Shown here in pieces: positions 21,843 through 33,519 of a stretch of DNA of 64,000 nucleotides. Position 1 is the first letter of the stretch. Every line of letters starts with the position of its first letter. Source of the DNA: Tolypeutes matacus (lineage: Eukaryota > Chordata > Mammalia > Cingulata > Chlamyphoridae); NCBI GenBank assembly GCA_026826555.1, contig JAKSZT010054569.1:2284258-2348257 (forward strand), written 5' to 3'. The position numbers and the translations under genes were made by a program. Under the pieces are notes generated by a model. That model was not told the origin of the DNA, searched no databases, and worked only from the letters and a program-made list of their open reading frames with translations.

Positions 21843-22870
21843 AGGTCACGCCTGCTGCTTATATTGTTGTAAGTAAATTAGCCTTGCGTTTTTTGAACTT
21901 ACGTATATTGAACCTCACCCTAGCCAATAACATCCACAAAATTATGGGTTTTGTGTGCTGGTCATATATATATATTTTTTCTGAATATGCATTCAAATAA
22001 ACGCATGACTGTTTTTAAAGCGTTTTATTTTTTAATCACTTGGCACATCACTGATAGTAACCATCTGTTCCATGGTTTGGGCACCTCTGCCCTGGGAGAT
22101 GGCAGGTGATGCAGAGAGGGAAACTGAGGACAGGGGCAGGGCCTTTGAGTCCTGGAGGGAGAGGGAGTGGATGGTGCCGTGAGCGCGGGGACGAGGAGAG
22201 GAGGTGGGCACTCTTCCCCCAGCATGAGATAGTTGCGTTCGGGGTCAGAGCAACGCTGAAATGGAGGAGAAAGAAGATGACAGGGCTCGTGCCGCTGACC
22301 TTGATTTTTCAAAAAACTGGTATGACAAACTGATGACAACTTGAAAGGAGCATCGAGTATCACATTTTAAATATAAATTGTGTTATAGTCTCCGGAGACT
22401 CAACCTTGTTTGTCAAAGGGCAGAGGCCAGTGGTTTCAGGAAGAAAAAAAAAATTGGACTTTGAACCTCAACTGTGGTTCTTAAATCACTACTGTAAGTG
22501 ATTCTGGATTGGATTTTGAGGCTGACCTTTGATCAGAAATGGCGGTTTCCTGCATGAGGCCGCTCCCTGGTTTGACAGCTCTGAAAAGGCTGGATGTGGA
22601 CCAGAAACTAAGAGCAGCTTTGGAAGGGCTGGCTCAGCCCCTCCTGGCAGTCAGCCACATCAACCCTGAGGAAGGGGCTTGAGGGACGTGCTAGGGACAT
22701 CTCTGTACCTCCCCCAGTCTGGCCTCAGTGCACCTGCCTGAGCTGCCACATTGGGGCAGCTCTCCCAGCGTGACCCTGAGGCCAGGAAAGGAGAGCTGTC
22801 GCATGGCTCTGGGCACCCCGCCTCTTCCACCGGGAAGCAGGGAGACAAGTCCCAAGACCTGGGAGAGAGG
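21843..22870. other. No feature recognised
   Basis: Unique-looking sequence apart from a tiny AT repeat at 21964-21976. No gene seen. Confidence 0.5.
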
Positions 22871-22884
22871 AAAGATAATAGTAC

Positions 22885-23028
22885 CAATCATCGGCATGCA
22901 TTGCAGGTTTGCTAGGTGCCAGGCACTGGGCTAGGGGTTCTACTTACCCTGTGAGATGTAGTTGTCACGCCAATCCTGTGAAGTAGGAAGGCTGATTTCA
23001 ACCTCATAAAACAGGAAATGGAGGTTTT
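22885..23028 (-). repeat. MIR fossil, left part (continues at 23254)
   Basis: Antisense MIR: 'tgctaggtgccaggcactgggctaggggttc' and 'cataaaacaggaaatggaggtttt'. It resumes after the SINE pair with 'tcccttgcccagggcccatagcc' up to about 23325. Confidence 0.7.
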
Positions 23029-23237
23029 ATTTATTTTATATTATTATTATTATTTTTTTTACTGGGAGGTCCCGGGGATCGAACCCAGGTCCCTCCATAT
23101 GGGAGACGGACGCCCAGCCATTTGAGTCATATCTGTGCCCCCCCCCCTTTTTTTTTACCAGGAGGTCCCGGGGATCAAACCTGGGTCCTTCCATATGGTA
23201 GACGGATGCCCAACCACTTGAGCCACATCCGCTTCCC
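23029..23237 (-). mobile_element. Two tandem DAS-type SINE heads within one target-site duplication
   Basis: Two antisense units, about 23064-23140 and 23156-23237, share the pattern 'aggtcccggggatc.aac....gtcc..ccatatgg.agacgga.gccca.cca.ttgag.ca.atc'. They are joined by a C run and a T tract. A single 16-bp duplication, aggaaatggaggtttt, flanks the pair at 23013-23028 and 23238-23253. Either a dimeric transcript was retroposed once, or a second SINE landed in the first one's tail. Confidence 0.8.
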
Positions 23238-23329
23238 AGGAAATGGAGGTTTTTATCCCTTGCCCAGGGCCCATAGCCAGTCTGGTTTTAGATTTGAATT
23301 TGATTTCAGGGTTCTCTGATCCCTAAGCC

Positions 23330-23635
23330 CACCACATAATACATCCTGGCACAGGGTGTGGGCTTCCCTTCCCAAGAAATGGATCTACAAAGAGAAGACC
23401 TTTGCATGTCTAGAATGATCTATATAGACAGGAAGTCGGGAATTACATGGTACAGTTTCCTCACAGCTTCTTCAAACCCTTTGGTTCTTGACTCTCGAAT
23501 CATACTCCCTCTTACCATTGTGAACTCTAGAAAAGTTCAGAAACAGAATCAAAGTTTAATTCCCAGATAGGGACTTCAGCCAAAATGCATGGCAGTTCCC
23601 TCTTCTCCTCTCTGTGTTTATTGCTGATAATCCCA
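23330..23635. other. No feature recognised
   Basis: Short unique stretch without recognised gene or repeat. Confidence 0.45.
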
Positions 23636-23639
23636 ACCC

Positions 23640-23840
23640 CTCCCCCAAGGCTGTCCTTCCTCCTAATAAAACAGCAGTAGGAATCCTACCCGTCTTCGAA
23701 ACCCAGCTCAAATCCCACCTCCTCCACAAACCTCCCAGGATGTCCTAGGAGGAGCCATGCTCTGTCCCCTGAGAATCCTCTCACAGTTGGTCTTGCTCTA
23801 CCTTGTGATGTCACACCCTTAGCTGTGGCTCCATGCAATT
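23640..23840 (+). repeat. L2 LINE fossil
   Basis: 'cttcgaaacccagctcaaatcccacctcctccacaaacctcccagg' is the plus-strand L2 3' region ('cagctcaaatgtcacctcctc..'). Confidence 0.6.
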
Positions 23841-24294
23841 CACCACGGAGATGCCGGCCCAGCCAGGACAGGGGCTGGGTCCCTGACTCCGTACACGTCT
23901 GAGTAGAAGTGATTCAGGTGGGACTCATACCTGAAGGAGACGGGCCGCCTGACTAAAGGATGAAAGTAGAAGTACTGAAGAGGGCTGTGGCCCAGGGTTT
24001 GCCTCACCCTCCTGCCACGTATTCCTTGGGGTTCCAACACTTTGATAAATACACTTTGATTTTAATAAATACACATGATCTGCTTGGCAGGGAGCATGAA
24101 ACCTTTAACACCCATCAACACCTGCTGTGAATCCTTTCTCAGACCTGCTGGTTATCAGCACAGAACCTGATTTGTGTTGTGGAGCTAGAGGAAAAGTACA
24201 AAGAGGACTAAGACCCAATCCTTGCTTTTCAGAGCCTCCTGGTTGAACCCTGGGAGGAAGGGACAGGGTAGATAGTGTGGATAACAACAAGAAT

Positions 24295-24520
24295 TATAAA
24301 ATGTGAGGGGAGCTCTGCTAATAATGACTAAAATTTATTGAGCATTTACTCTGTACTATGCACTTAGTGGATGAACTCATCAATACACCATCCCAGACAG
24401 GTATGTGGTATTGTGTTAGTCTTATTTTTGGATGAGGGAACTGAGGCATAAACGGGTTAAATAACTTGCCTGAGGTCAAGTTAGAGCCCGGTAGAGCTGG
24501 AATTGGAGCCACAGTCACTG
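24295..24520 (-). repeat. MIR fossil
   Basis: Reverse-orientation MIR: 'aaaatttattgagcatttactctgtactatgcac', 'gatgagggaactgaggcataaacgggttaaataacttgcctgaggtcaag'. Confidence 0.75.
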
Positions 24521-24539
24521 GAGAAGAACAGAAAATGGA

Positions 24540-24790
24540 GTGGGGGGCTGAGAGGAGGGATCCAGTGGGATTTCCATAAAGGAGATGATATTATATCTTG
24601 CAGAGTGAGTATCATTTAACCAAGTAGGAAAGACAACTGGCATTTTAGGTAGAGGGACAAGAATTCATGGAAGTCCCATCCAGAGCCCAGATGGCATCAT
24701 CTGGTGAGGCTAGAGGGTGCCATCACGGGGCAGAGATGAGAGCCTGAAGGAAAGGGGCGTGCTGGGTGAGTCTGCAGAGCTGGAGAGCAG
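24540..24790. repeat. Ancient mammalian repeat fragment (tentative)
   Basis: A purine-rich stretch with 'gggatttccataaaggagatgatat' and 'gtagagggacaagaattcatgg' resembles the family seen near 18.6 and 29.7 kb. Tentative. Confidence 0.3.
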
Positions 24791-24834
24791 AGAGGGGAGA
24801 GAACCAGCAATAGCCGAGCCTTCACTGGTGGCTT

Positions 24835-25005
24835 ACCATCGCCCTGGGTAATTGAAGGAGGTGAAAAATGTAATCATTGGAACCCTGCGAGGTGGGGGTG
24901 ATTCCCCCTGGTGAGCACATTGAACCTCCAAGAGGTAAAGTAATACAGAGCTGGAGAGCAAGTAGCAGAGCTGGAGTTGGAATCCAGGTCCTGCTGGTGC
25001 CAGCG
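24835..25005 (-). repeat. MIR fossil
   Basis: 'ccaagaggtaaagtaatacagagctggagagcaagtagcagagctggagttggaatccagg' is an antisense MIR 5' half. Confidence 0.65.
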
Positions 25006-25735
25006 CCCACTGGAACCTTCTACAGGAGTGATGTCGAGAGGGGCTGGGAGGCAGGCACCCCTGATGATCCAGGGGCCCAAGAGAAGGAGGGCACTGTCTG
25101 GGAAAGAAGAGCCACAGGAAGATAAGAAGCTCTGCCCTGTCCTTCCCACATCTTCTGAGCCTTGACCTGCGCTGTGAGTGCCTCGTAGCACTGGACTGCC
25201 TGGGCGGGAACAGAATGGCTTGGGAGCAAGATGATGGCATCAGCTTGGAGACGCTGGCCTGGCTGTAGAGCTCACCTTTCCCCTGACCCACCGGAAGTGG
25301 ATCATTCTCTACTTAGCCAGAGGGAAAAGCAAGTCCAGCTGAATCTGCGCAAATCCAAGTAACCAGGTTACCCCAGGGCAGGAGTAAATCAATCCTCGGT
25401 AATCGCGTTTGGCAGTATTTGTAGCCATTTTGCTTGGGCAGTGCAGATTCATTTTATGCTACAAAATGATATTTATTTGTGGTGGAAAAACACTGAACTC
25501 ATAGGCATACCACCTACTGGTCAAGATTTCCATTCCACAGAGAGCGAAGTTTCCTTTTCTTGGTGGAGGAGATCAAGATGCGAAGGGTGCTTGTTGTGTA
25601 TGTGTGATATATACCCCGGCTGAAGAGCGTAAGTCAACTGATGTCTACAATGTCCAAGCCAGTGAACTGTGCTTCCATTTACACTCCTGTTACCAAAGCT
25701 CATTGTTTTTAAAGGAAGGCTTAGGCCTTGAATAA
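25006..25735. other. No feature recognised
   Basis: Overlapping short frames on several strands at 24,830-25,290 are GC-driven and contain no known motif. No gene supported. Confidence 0.5.
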
Positions 25736-25739
25736 AGGT

Positions 25740-26110
25740 GTCAACAGCCAAAAATATTAGCTAATTTGCCTTCCTGAGGTGAAATGCAAAAGGGATTGGG
25801 GTGCTTTATTGTGTAAAATCTCAAATAAACCCGGGCAATTAAAAATGGAAAGAGAGCCAAAACTAATTAAAAGGAGAAGAGAATGAGAAATGCCAGGCAT
25901 CTGGGATAAATTTATTATTGCAGTCGAGTACTAAATTTAGCTCTAGGCCTTCTTGTAGCTCAGGCATTTAAACAATAATCTGGGCTAATAAAGTTTTTTA
26001 GGTTCATTTACGAAAAGCTACTGATGACCATGATGATGACAAAACTCTTATGACTAAGCAATTAGCTTGGGGATTGAAATGTAAATAGGACTCGAATTCA
26101 TGAATTTGCT
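25740..26110. promoter_or_regulatory. Candidate conserved non-coding element / enhancer
   Basis: A repeat-free AT-rich block dense in homeodomain-type words ('attagctaatttg', 'aactaattaaaagg', 'gcaattaaaaatgg', 'gcaattagcttgg') and 'ataaatttattattgcag', with no reading frame. It resembles developmental enhancers, but conservation is untested. Confidence 0.35.
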
Positions 26111-27845
26111 CTCAATGTTTTTCCATTCTGAGGAAGATCATGTTTGACATTTTGTTTTTACATATATGCTCAGGCTACCCCTCCTGCACTGCCAGAGTGG
26201 GAGGAGATCATGATCGTATTTGTCTTAGTTCCTTCTTCCAAGCTGCTCTGGGGTTGTGACACATCAGAGGAGAGCCTGGTTGTTTTGATGAAGATGTGGA
26301 CTGTGGAACTCTAAAATCTCCAAATGCGTTTGTAGGAAAATAGCAAAACCTCCCTGCAAGATGAGCTCAGCTGCCTTTTCCCAGATTCCCTTCCTTAGAA
26401 ACACAAAGAGTTAAACCACTTCGTAAGCGTCGTGCGGCTCTCCCATCTTCACTTCCATCACCCCCTTCATGAGCTGCACTCCTTGAAGAAGTTTTCATCA
26501 ATGTCTCCTCAACCGTAGGTCTGTCCTTCAGGGTTTGGCATTGGAGGAAAAGGAAGAGAAGTTCAGCCGGTGCTTGGGGAACTCAGGAGCGGTGGCGGGA
26601 AAGAGAATGACGACAGTGAGAATTTGCCTTTGGACACAAGTGGGTTCCTCCTGAGATGGTTTGGCAGCTGGTCTCCACGATTGAAATAGAGTTTTTACAT
26701 TTATCTTCAACGTGGAAACCTGAAATATGGACATGACTGCCAGGAACAAGTGAGACTAAGAAAGCAAAGTGGAATGAAAGACTTTAGTGATCACATAAAA
26801 AAAAAAAGCAGACCTGTAGCTGAAAGTGAAGGGGAGAGAAAGATGCAAATTATATTATTCAGGCTTTTTTAAAAAAAATTCTTCAAGTTTAAAATAAGAG
26901 ATGCTGTTAGAACATTAATGGGATGATGTCTGCAAAGGTGTCATAATCTTATAAGCACAGAAGCATTAAACAGATCATTAGCATGGAAGACAGTGGAGAG
27001 GGGAAGATGGGGCTGGGTGGGGGTGGGCATGTGTTCTGGTGGCACCCCCTACCCCCGGTCAAGTCCCAGTTCTGCCACTTCCTTCTTGGTCCTGTAATCT
27101 TGAGCAAGTCATCCTACCTGGATCTGCTCCCATAGAGAGGTACTGGCATTGATACTGTAGAGGGAGAGACTGTCCATTTATTTCTTGTTTACTTACTTAT
27201 CCAACCTCCACCTCCCTCCAGCTAAGACTTAAGATGACTGGCAAAACCAACTCAATCAAACTGCTGTTAACAGCAAAGTAACAAACAGAAACTCAGAAAA
27301 TTACAGCACTGTGGACCTCACAGAGTTATAGTTAGAATTAAGTGAGGTACGGCCTGTGAAGATGTTTACTTTTTTTTGGCTGGCACATAGTGGATACTCA
27401 GTCATGTTTGCTGAATCTGAAAATATGCTCCTTCGAGCCCAAGGAGGCGAAGCACTGGGTAGTATTCAAACAATGCCCTTAGGAGAGCTACAGAAAATCT
27501 CTTCTGCAGCCTCCTTCTCCTCTGCATCGTCACACCTTCCGTCCCCTCAAGCCTATAGCTCTCTCAGGTGCTCTTTCCTGCCACAGCCTTGCAGCCCACC
27601 CATCCCTAAAGGCTGTCAGGGGTCTCATTTGGTCTGAGGGGTGAGATTTCCCAGCCCACACCCCCTTCCACACTCTGCTTGGGGATTAGTGCCCCACATC
27701 ACATCAAGAAAACTTCTGTGCCACCTTAGGAGCTGAGACTTGAGACATGGGTCCCAAAGGGGATCTTGAAGAATCAACTAAGGATCCCAGAAACCACAAA
27801 TACATTTACAGTGGGGTCCCGGAGATAGTAGCGTCAGCAACTCCA
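26111..27845. other. No gene; possible MIR scrap near 27,065
   Basis: 'tcccagttctgccacttccttcttggtcctgtaatcttgagcaagtcatcctacctgg' (27064-27121) resembles MIR on the plus strand. The remainder is unassigned. Confidence 0.45.
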
Positions 27846-27849
27846 GACC

Positions 27850-28330
27850 GATTTCAGTATAAGTGAAATGTTTTCAAGTAACAAAATTCACAAGCAGAAC
27901 TAGAGCATGATTTTATCCACAGAGTCAATTTTTTAATTCTTGTTGAGAGGCAGAATTTAGTTACAGATAAATGATTTGATGCTGATGCCTCGACTCCAGC
28001 TGTAAAATGAGATACAGGGTAACATTTGCCCAATGACCTTTTCCTTCCAGAGCACAATTAATAATCTTATTTTCGTAGAGCTATGATCTTGTCAGTTTAA
28101 ATCCAGCTTGCTGACCACGCTGGAGAGAAACCTTTGTCTCCAACAGACCAAGCGCTCGTGTCTGCTGCCGCTGCCGAGAATCTAGTTTGCTTGCTGGTGT
28201 GAGTAGAATTTTAGCTTTATCAGGCCAGCAGTGGAGCGGAAATAATAAACATGGGATGCGAGTGAAGGGAAAGCAGAAAGTAGAACTCATCTAAGAAGAA
28301 TGAAACCCTTTAAATGAAAGTGCATCTTTC
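27850..28330. promoter_or_regulatory. Candidate conserved non-coding element
   Basis: A repeat-free block with 'gcacaattaataatcttattttcg', 'gataaatgatttgatgctgatgcctcgac' and retained CpGs around 28150-28180, and no long frame. Proposed on composition only. Confidence 0.3.
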
Positions 28331-29465
28331 TCAATAATAGGAATTCTAATGTTCTCGCAGTCGTTATTATAATAGCTTTCTCTGGAGTATGCAATGCATT
28401 AGGGAATCCAAGTCAGAGCAAAGGACCAGCAGCCCCAAATCATTTGTCCACCGAGCCAACGGTGAGTCATCTACCGTCCATATGCCTTGGTTTCCTCATC
28501 CATATACTGGTAATAGCAGCACTTTATATTCCTGTTGCAGCCTGTGAATAAATAGCAAAGATTTATTAACCTATATTTGCTTTAATAGCCAGCAAAGTTA
28601 TACTGGTATCTAGGTCCAACGTGAATGGAATAAATGTTCTTTGCTATGTTCACAGGCCTATTTGAAGACCTAGCAAATAAGTGAAAGATGAGATTTGCTC
28701 ATAATAGGTCTCAGTGACAAAACCAGGACCAGTGCATGGAGGCTTTGGGGAGGCTGTTTTTTGCTCAGCCTAAGAAAAATTGTATGAGAGTGAATATGCT
28801 CTGTAAATAAAGGGACTCAAGTGATGGTGACCCATAGGTCACAGATGTCCCAAGGGTCACTGCATTGGTGCAATATGGAATTTGATATCCCATTAAAAAT
28901 CTGAGGATCTAAGGGTTCAGGGGTTCGGAGATGTTATTCCCTTTGAACGCAGGTACGTGAGGGAGAACTCTGACACAATGGTTCTTAATATTTCTTTTCT
29001 GTGGGCCACCAGGATGGAGGAAAGATCTCACAGAGCTACGTCCTCTTGCAGCTTGCCGTTGCGTAAACTGAGTCTTCTCCAAATGAAGGGCAGGCTTGTG
29101 GTGCTTTGGCGTGGGCACCAGTGAGAGTGAACAAAATTAAAACTGTTCACTCAAATAAGGTCATGGGCATTAAAAATAGGAAATGCAAATATGAGAGACC
29201 AGCTGGATGATCCTTGGGTACCTCACAAATTCCCCCAGACACCTGTCACTTATTTAGAGAGCTGAGTCGGCTACCTTCAATGTAAGGCATAAGTTCATTT
29301 CCCACTGCAAATGTCCCGTGTCTCAGCTTTATGCCACAGGAAGAATCAAAGACAAATGCCTTCTTGGTCTCAGAGGATCACTATGGTGGTGGTAGCCAGG
29401 GGCCAAGGCAAGAGCCTTGCCTAGAGGGCAAAGGGCAAGTTATGTTGTCCGTTCAAAGTCAGTCT
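28331..29465. other. No gene; possible MIR scrap near 28,450
   Basis: 'gccttggtttcctcatccatatactggtaatagcagc' (28484-28520) resembles the MIR 3' half. Otherwise unassigned. Confidence 0.4.
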
Positions 29466-29469
29466 TTAC

Positions 29470-29610
29470 TGAAATGCTCCATGAAAGCAAAAATGGAATG
29501 TGGGTCTCCAGTCTCCATCAGGGTGCCTGGCACTTAGTATAGCCTCAATAAAGGACCAGGTTTCTAACATCAGCTCTGCCACTGACGTGCCATGTGATTT
29601 TGAGACAAAA
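29470..29610 (+). repeat. L2/MIR fossil fragments
   Basis: 'catcagggtgcctggcacttagtatagcctcaataaa' resembles an L2 3' end, followed by a MIR-like 'cagctctgccactgacgtgccatgtgatttt'. Confidence 0.5.
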
Positions 29611-30162
29611 AGAGCTATCCTTAGTTCTCCTGCTATGAAATCATATCAAACCCTAGGACCCCAAGGCAGACATCTCACTCCTAATTCATCCATCCTAAAA
29701 TATTTTCTGAGGGCTACTATGTGTCCTGCAGGGTTGAGCCCTGGGATTATAAGAGAACAGAAGACGGTCTCTGCCTTCATGAAGCTTATGCTCTATTTGG
29801 GAGGGTGGGGGAGGCAGACAACTAACAAATTCCTAAGCAAATATATAGGCTCTCAGGGCTAAGGGGAAAAAGAAAGCATGTTAAAGGAGCATGGGGAGGC
29901 AGGGTGAGGGTTGGGTCACTTTTTATATGTATATTTATAGACAGTGGTGAGGAAAGACCTCACTGATAATGCAACATTTTAACGGAAACCTGAAAGAAGT
30001 GAGGGAGTGAGCCAAGAGGGTTTCTGGGGGAAGAGCATTCCAGAAGAAGAGAGAAATATAAGTGTGGGTGTTGTCAGCATGCACTGGGTATATAAAGCTA
30101 TGAGACAGAATGAGATCACCTAGAAGAAGTGTAGACAGAGAGAAGCATTCCGGCAATGGGCC

Positions 30163-30579
30163 TTGAGTTGTTGCTGATGGGCAGGATGAGGGGGGAGCGC
30201 CGGGAGGTAGTCGGCGCTCCCGGGGGCCTTGACGGCGAGGGAAAGAAATATCGCGGAGACGAGGTGCGTATGCAGGGGGAGGGGGGGTTCTTTATTGAGC
30301 AAGTGCACAACCTTTTATAAGCTAGGTAAGGGGTGGAGCAAGAGGCAGGGCGTGGAAGAGGAGGGAGTACGTGTTAGGCGGGGATTGGGCACAGTTAGTT
30401 GCTAGAGAGGGTTTGTTATCTGTGGAAGGCGGGAAGGTTTCGCGGGCGTGGGAAAGTTTCGCGGGCGCGGGAACAGGGTGAGCTGCTTCTTTAAAGGCTA
30501 AATATAGGATCAGGCTTGTTTTTAGTTGTTAGTCGGCCATTTTAGTTTCACATTTTTCTGACTGCCTCCAACATTGAGT
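30163..30579 (-). repeat. 6-bp target-site duplications of the solo LTR
   Basis: TTGAGT at 30163-30168 and again at 30574-30579, immediately outside the LTR termini. Exact match. Confidence 0.85.
30169..30573 (-). mobile_element. Solo endogenous retrovirus LTR, 405 bp, minus strand
   Basis: The unit runs TGTTG...CAACA on both ends and is bounded by a perfect 6-bp duplication. Read on the minus strand it has U3 first, then a TATA-like TTATAAAAGG (30311-30319), then AATAAA (30291-30296), in correct LTR order. U3 carries a direct repeat 'ggaa.gtttcgcgggcg' at 30432-30448 and 30451-30467. It is GC-rich with many CpGs, hence probably young. The 6-bp duplication favours a class II (betaretrovirus-like) origin, but class is not proved. 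No gag, pol or env sequence remains. Confidence 0.85.
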
Positions 30580-30989
30580 CTCTCCAACATGTGGAGGTCT
30601 GAGAGATGAGGGGAGCGGGGAGTAGCTGGGAAGGAGAGGACGATAACGTAGGAGAACATAGGAGAGCTGAGAGTGGAGTCCCAGCAGCCACGAGAAGGAA
30701 GGCTTTGGGGAAGAGGGTTACTGTCTGTGCAGAATGCTGTAGATAATTTGGGTGTTATGAGGACTGAGACTTGACCATTAGGTTTAGCCACATGGGGGTT
30801 GTGGTGACTTTGACAAGAGCTGTTTCAGGGGAGTCATGGGGGAGAAAACCTGGCTAGCGCAGGTTCAGGAGAGAATGGGAAGAGGGGATTGGAGGAAATG
30901 AATATAGACAATGCAGAATAGAGGAGTTCTGTTGTAAAGGTGAGCAGAGAAATGGGTGGTAATTGGTTGGGGGTGAGATTCAAGAGAGG

Positions 30990-31010
30990 ATTTTTTTTTT
31001 TTTTTTTTTA
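30990..31010. repeat. Poly-T tract
   Basis: A run of about 19 T followed by 'aagatg'. No SINE or LINE body recognised to its right. Confidence 0.8.
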
Positions 31011-31570
31011 AGATGAAAGCTTGTTTCTTTGCTCGTAGGAATGATCCAGTAAAGATGGAAAATATGATGACATTGAAGGGAGACTCCTCCGTCCCACTGG
31101 GATTGTCCCCAATTTCTGATATTGCCACCTCCTCAGCAGAGGGAGGCACAACTCCCCTCTACCTTGCTGGTCTAAGGGTAGAATCATAAATTTCCTTCAG
31201 ATCCTATTGGCATAACTTTCACTAGACTGGAAAATCTAAGCAAGACTCATCTACAGTCTTAGAAAAAAATTAGAAAGAAAATCAATTCAAAGAACGGTAA
31301 TAAGCAACAAGATTGGTCTTTCACCAAGTTTATGCTTTACACTCTCTGGAATGTTGATAGAGTCAAATCCGCCTGAGGAATGCTGAGTTCAACAAAGTTG
31401 AACAGATATGCATGCCAAGGGACTTCCTGGAGGCTTTAAAAGGCTGGTGAGTAGTGTGAGTTTCCAACAGGGACACCTGGGGAGAAGAAGCTTCACCTAC
31501 ATATTCAAGGGAGTTTCACACAGGCCTAGGGTTGCAAGGCATACATACACAACAGGAAGCAGTGGACTGG
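31011..31570. other. No feature recognised
   Basis: Unique-looking sequence without gene or clear repeat. Confidence 0.45.
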
Positions 31571-31572
31571 GC

Positions 31573-31790
31573 CAGGGGTTGGCAGGCTTTTTCTGTAAAG
31601 GGCCAGATAATAAATATCTTGGGTTTTCTGAATATATAGTTTCTATTGCAGGTAATCAACTTTCTATTGTAGTGCAAAGGCAGTCATGGACGTAAGTAAA
31701 CGAATGGCTTTATTTCAATAAAAGCTTATTTAAAACGCAGGTGACAGGACAATTTGGCCCGATAGCCATAGTAGCTTGTCAACCTTTGAA
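31573..31790 (+). mobile_element. hAT-type non-autonomous DNA transposon fossil
   Basis: Starts 'caggggttggcaggctttttctgtaaagggccagataataaatatctt', continues with 'aacgaatggctttatttcaataaaagc', and ends 'cttgtcaacctttg'. It is the same family as 33598, 47190 (reverse) and 61965. No clear duplication is found for this copy. Confidence 0.65.
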
Positions 31791-33435
31791 CCAGATCATC
31801 TGGCTCAACAGGTGAGCTCGCTCTCCTTCAGTCCAGCTGCCCAGAGGGGTGCCCAGGACCTGACCACCTCTGTGTGATGGGCTAGAGCTTGTTTACCCTC
31901 CACCTAGGAGCACTTTACAGATACTTTAGCTCCTCAAAATCCAGCATTGAGGCCCAAGACCTGAAAGGTGAAGTGCCCCTTCTCTGGCTCTTCCATGTTC
32001 CCATTTCCTTTCTGAGGCCCCACCCCCTGTCCCTATGATGGACACCAGGGCTATCCATTTTCTGTGCCATTCCCACAAGGCACAGAAATCAACTCTCCAT
32101 TGTCCAGATTGTAGCTCATCCAATAGGTCTTTTACATACTTGCTTTCCCCATTCCAAGTCTCCCTGCAAACAAGGCAGACAAGGGAAGAGAAACGTGAGT
32201 GTCCATCACAGTGGCTGCCCATTCCCTCTGTTGAAAGCTTTGATGGAAAAATGAGACTTAGAACCATATCATATGAGGTATGGTTAGAAAACATTAGCTT
32301 GTTGGCTGTGGAAAAAGAAGACTAGTGAAGACATGGAGAGGTGGCAGTAGGAGTGGGAGGTGGGGGCACCTTAGATTGTTGCCTCATAAGGAATTGTTTC
32401 ATAGAAGAGAAACTCAACATTTCCTTTGGGAGCCAAGGGATGAAGTCAAGACCGTCAGTTTGGACTTAGAGGGTGCAAATTTCAGCTGATGATCAGGAAT
32501 CATTGATTTTTGTCAGAAGAGTTTGGAAGAGGCATCACATGGGCATTCAAGCAGAGCCTGTGGAGTGAACCTTTTATGACTCCTTCTAATCCTAAGAGTC
32601 TAGGAGGATTAAGCTATCAACTCAATCATGTTTTCATATGGGCTGTAGATTATTGTGTTTCCCATAACTTCCTTCTACTGCCCTGGCCTCTCTTGTCACT
32701 AAATGTAACCTATATTTATTGGCTGGAGTGACAAATGCCAAAATATTCCAACTGCAATGTGCTGCTGGTTGAGGGAAAGATTCACTGATTTTCAAGAGAC
32801 TTGAATTAATACCCATGTTGCCACCTTAATATAGCTCTGACTTGAGCTGGGTGAGCTGAAGCAAGGTACTCTGATCCAGGGATATTTGTTTGCATGGGTC
32901 TGTGACTTTGTCCATGTCAGAGATACGAGCAGGAACAAAAGCAAGATCTGAAAGCAGAGCAATGTGGTGGTGTCAGAATCTGAAACTCCTAGGGTTATTG
33001 CATTTTGTAATGAAATGAAACCCAAGCTCAACTTCTGCACAAACAGGACACATAAGGTCCTTCTCACCAGAAGCCACATTATCCCCGTATCTTCTCTCAT
33101 GGAGGTGTTCGAAGTGTCTTGATGAAACACCTTTTACCCCAGGCCCTGGGAATATTTACCTATCACTGACTTCTAGAAATCTGCTGAGAGGTGGAGAGGT
33201 TAGATTTAGGACCATGGGTTTTGCAGTCCTCGATGCAGGTTTGGGGAGAAATTCAATAAGTGAAAACCCTACAGGAGTTTGAAAGGTCTGATTTTAATCC
33301 CTGGCATGTGTAAAAACTTTTCTTGCAAACCTAGAAAGTAACTCCCTTGATCAAGTCAAGCTTTCCCTGGGATTGAGGTCTATGTGTCCTAAACTAACTC
33401 TTTTAAGAATTCTCCTTATATCCTATCAGAGTTTC
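31791..33435. other. No feature recognised
   Basis: Unique-looking sequence. Frames of up to 122 codons near 31,926-32,294 carry no known motif and are judged spurious. Confidence 0.5.
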
Positions 33436-33519
33436 TTATAGAATATTGTTCTCATATTCTTCATCTCTCTATAGACCTCTCTTCATCCTTCCATACCTGT
33501 ACTGTCACCCTAGCTCATT

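Larger units (their letters stand above)
29690..30985 (+). repeat. Long ancient mammalian repeat, split by a solo LTR
   Basis: Left part 29690-30162: 'tctgccttcatgaagcttatgctctatttgg', 'gaggaaagacctcactga', 'gaaacctgaaagaagtgagggag', 'gaagagcattccagaagaagag'. Right part 30580-30985: 'atgaggactgagacttgaccattaggtttagccacatggggg', 'tttgacaagagctgtttca', 'gagcagagaaatgggtggtaattgg'. This order is a well-known old mammalian interspersed repeat whose name I cannot fix. The LTR at 30169-30573 sits inside it. Confidence 0.55.

Noticed and set aside
31926..32294. 122-codon minus-strand frame
   Set aside because: No recognisable motif; an overlapping plus-strand frame of similar length argues for chance.
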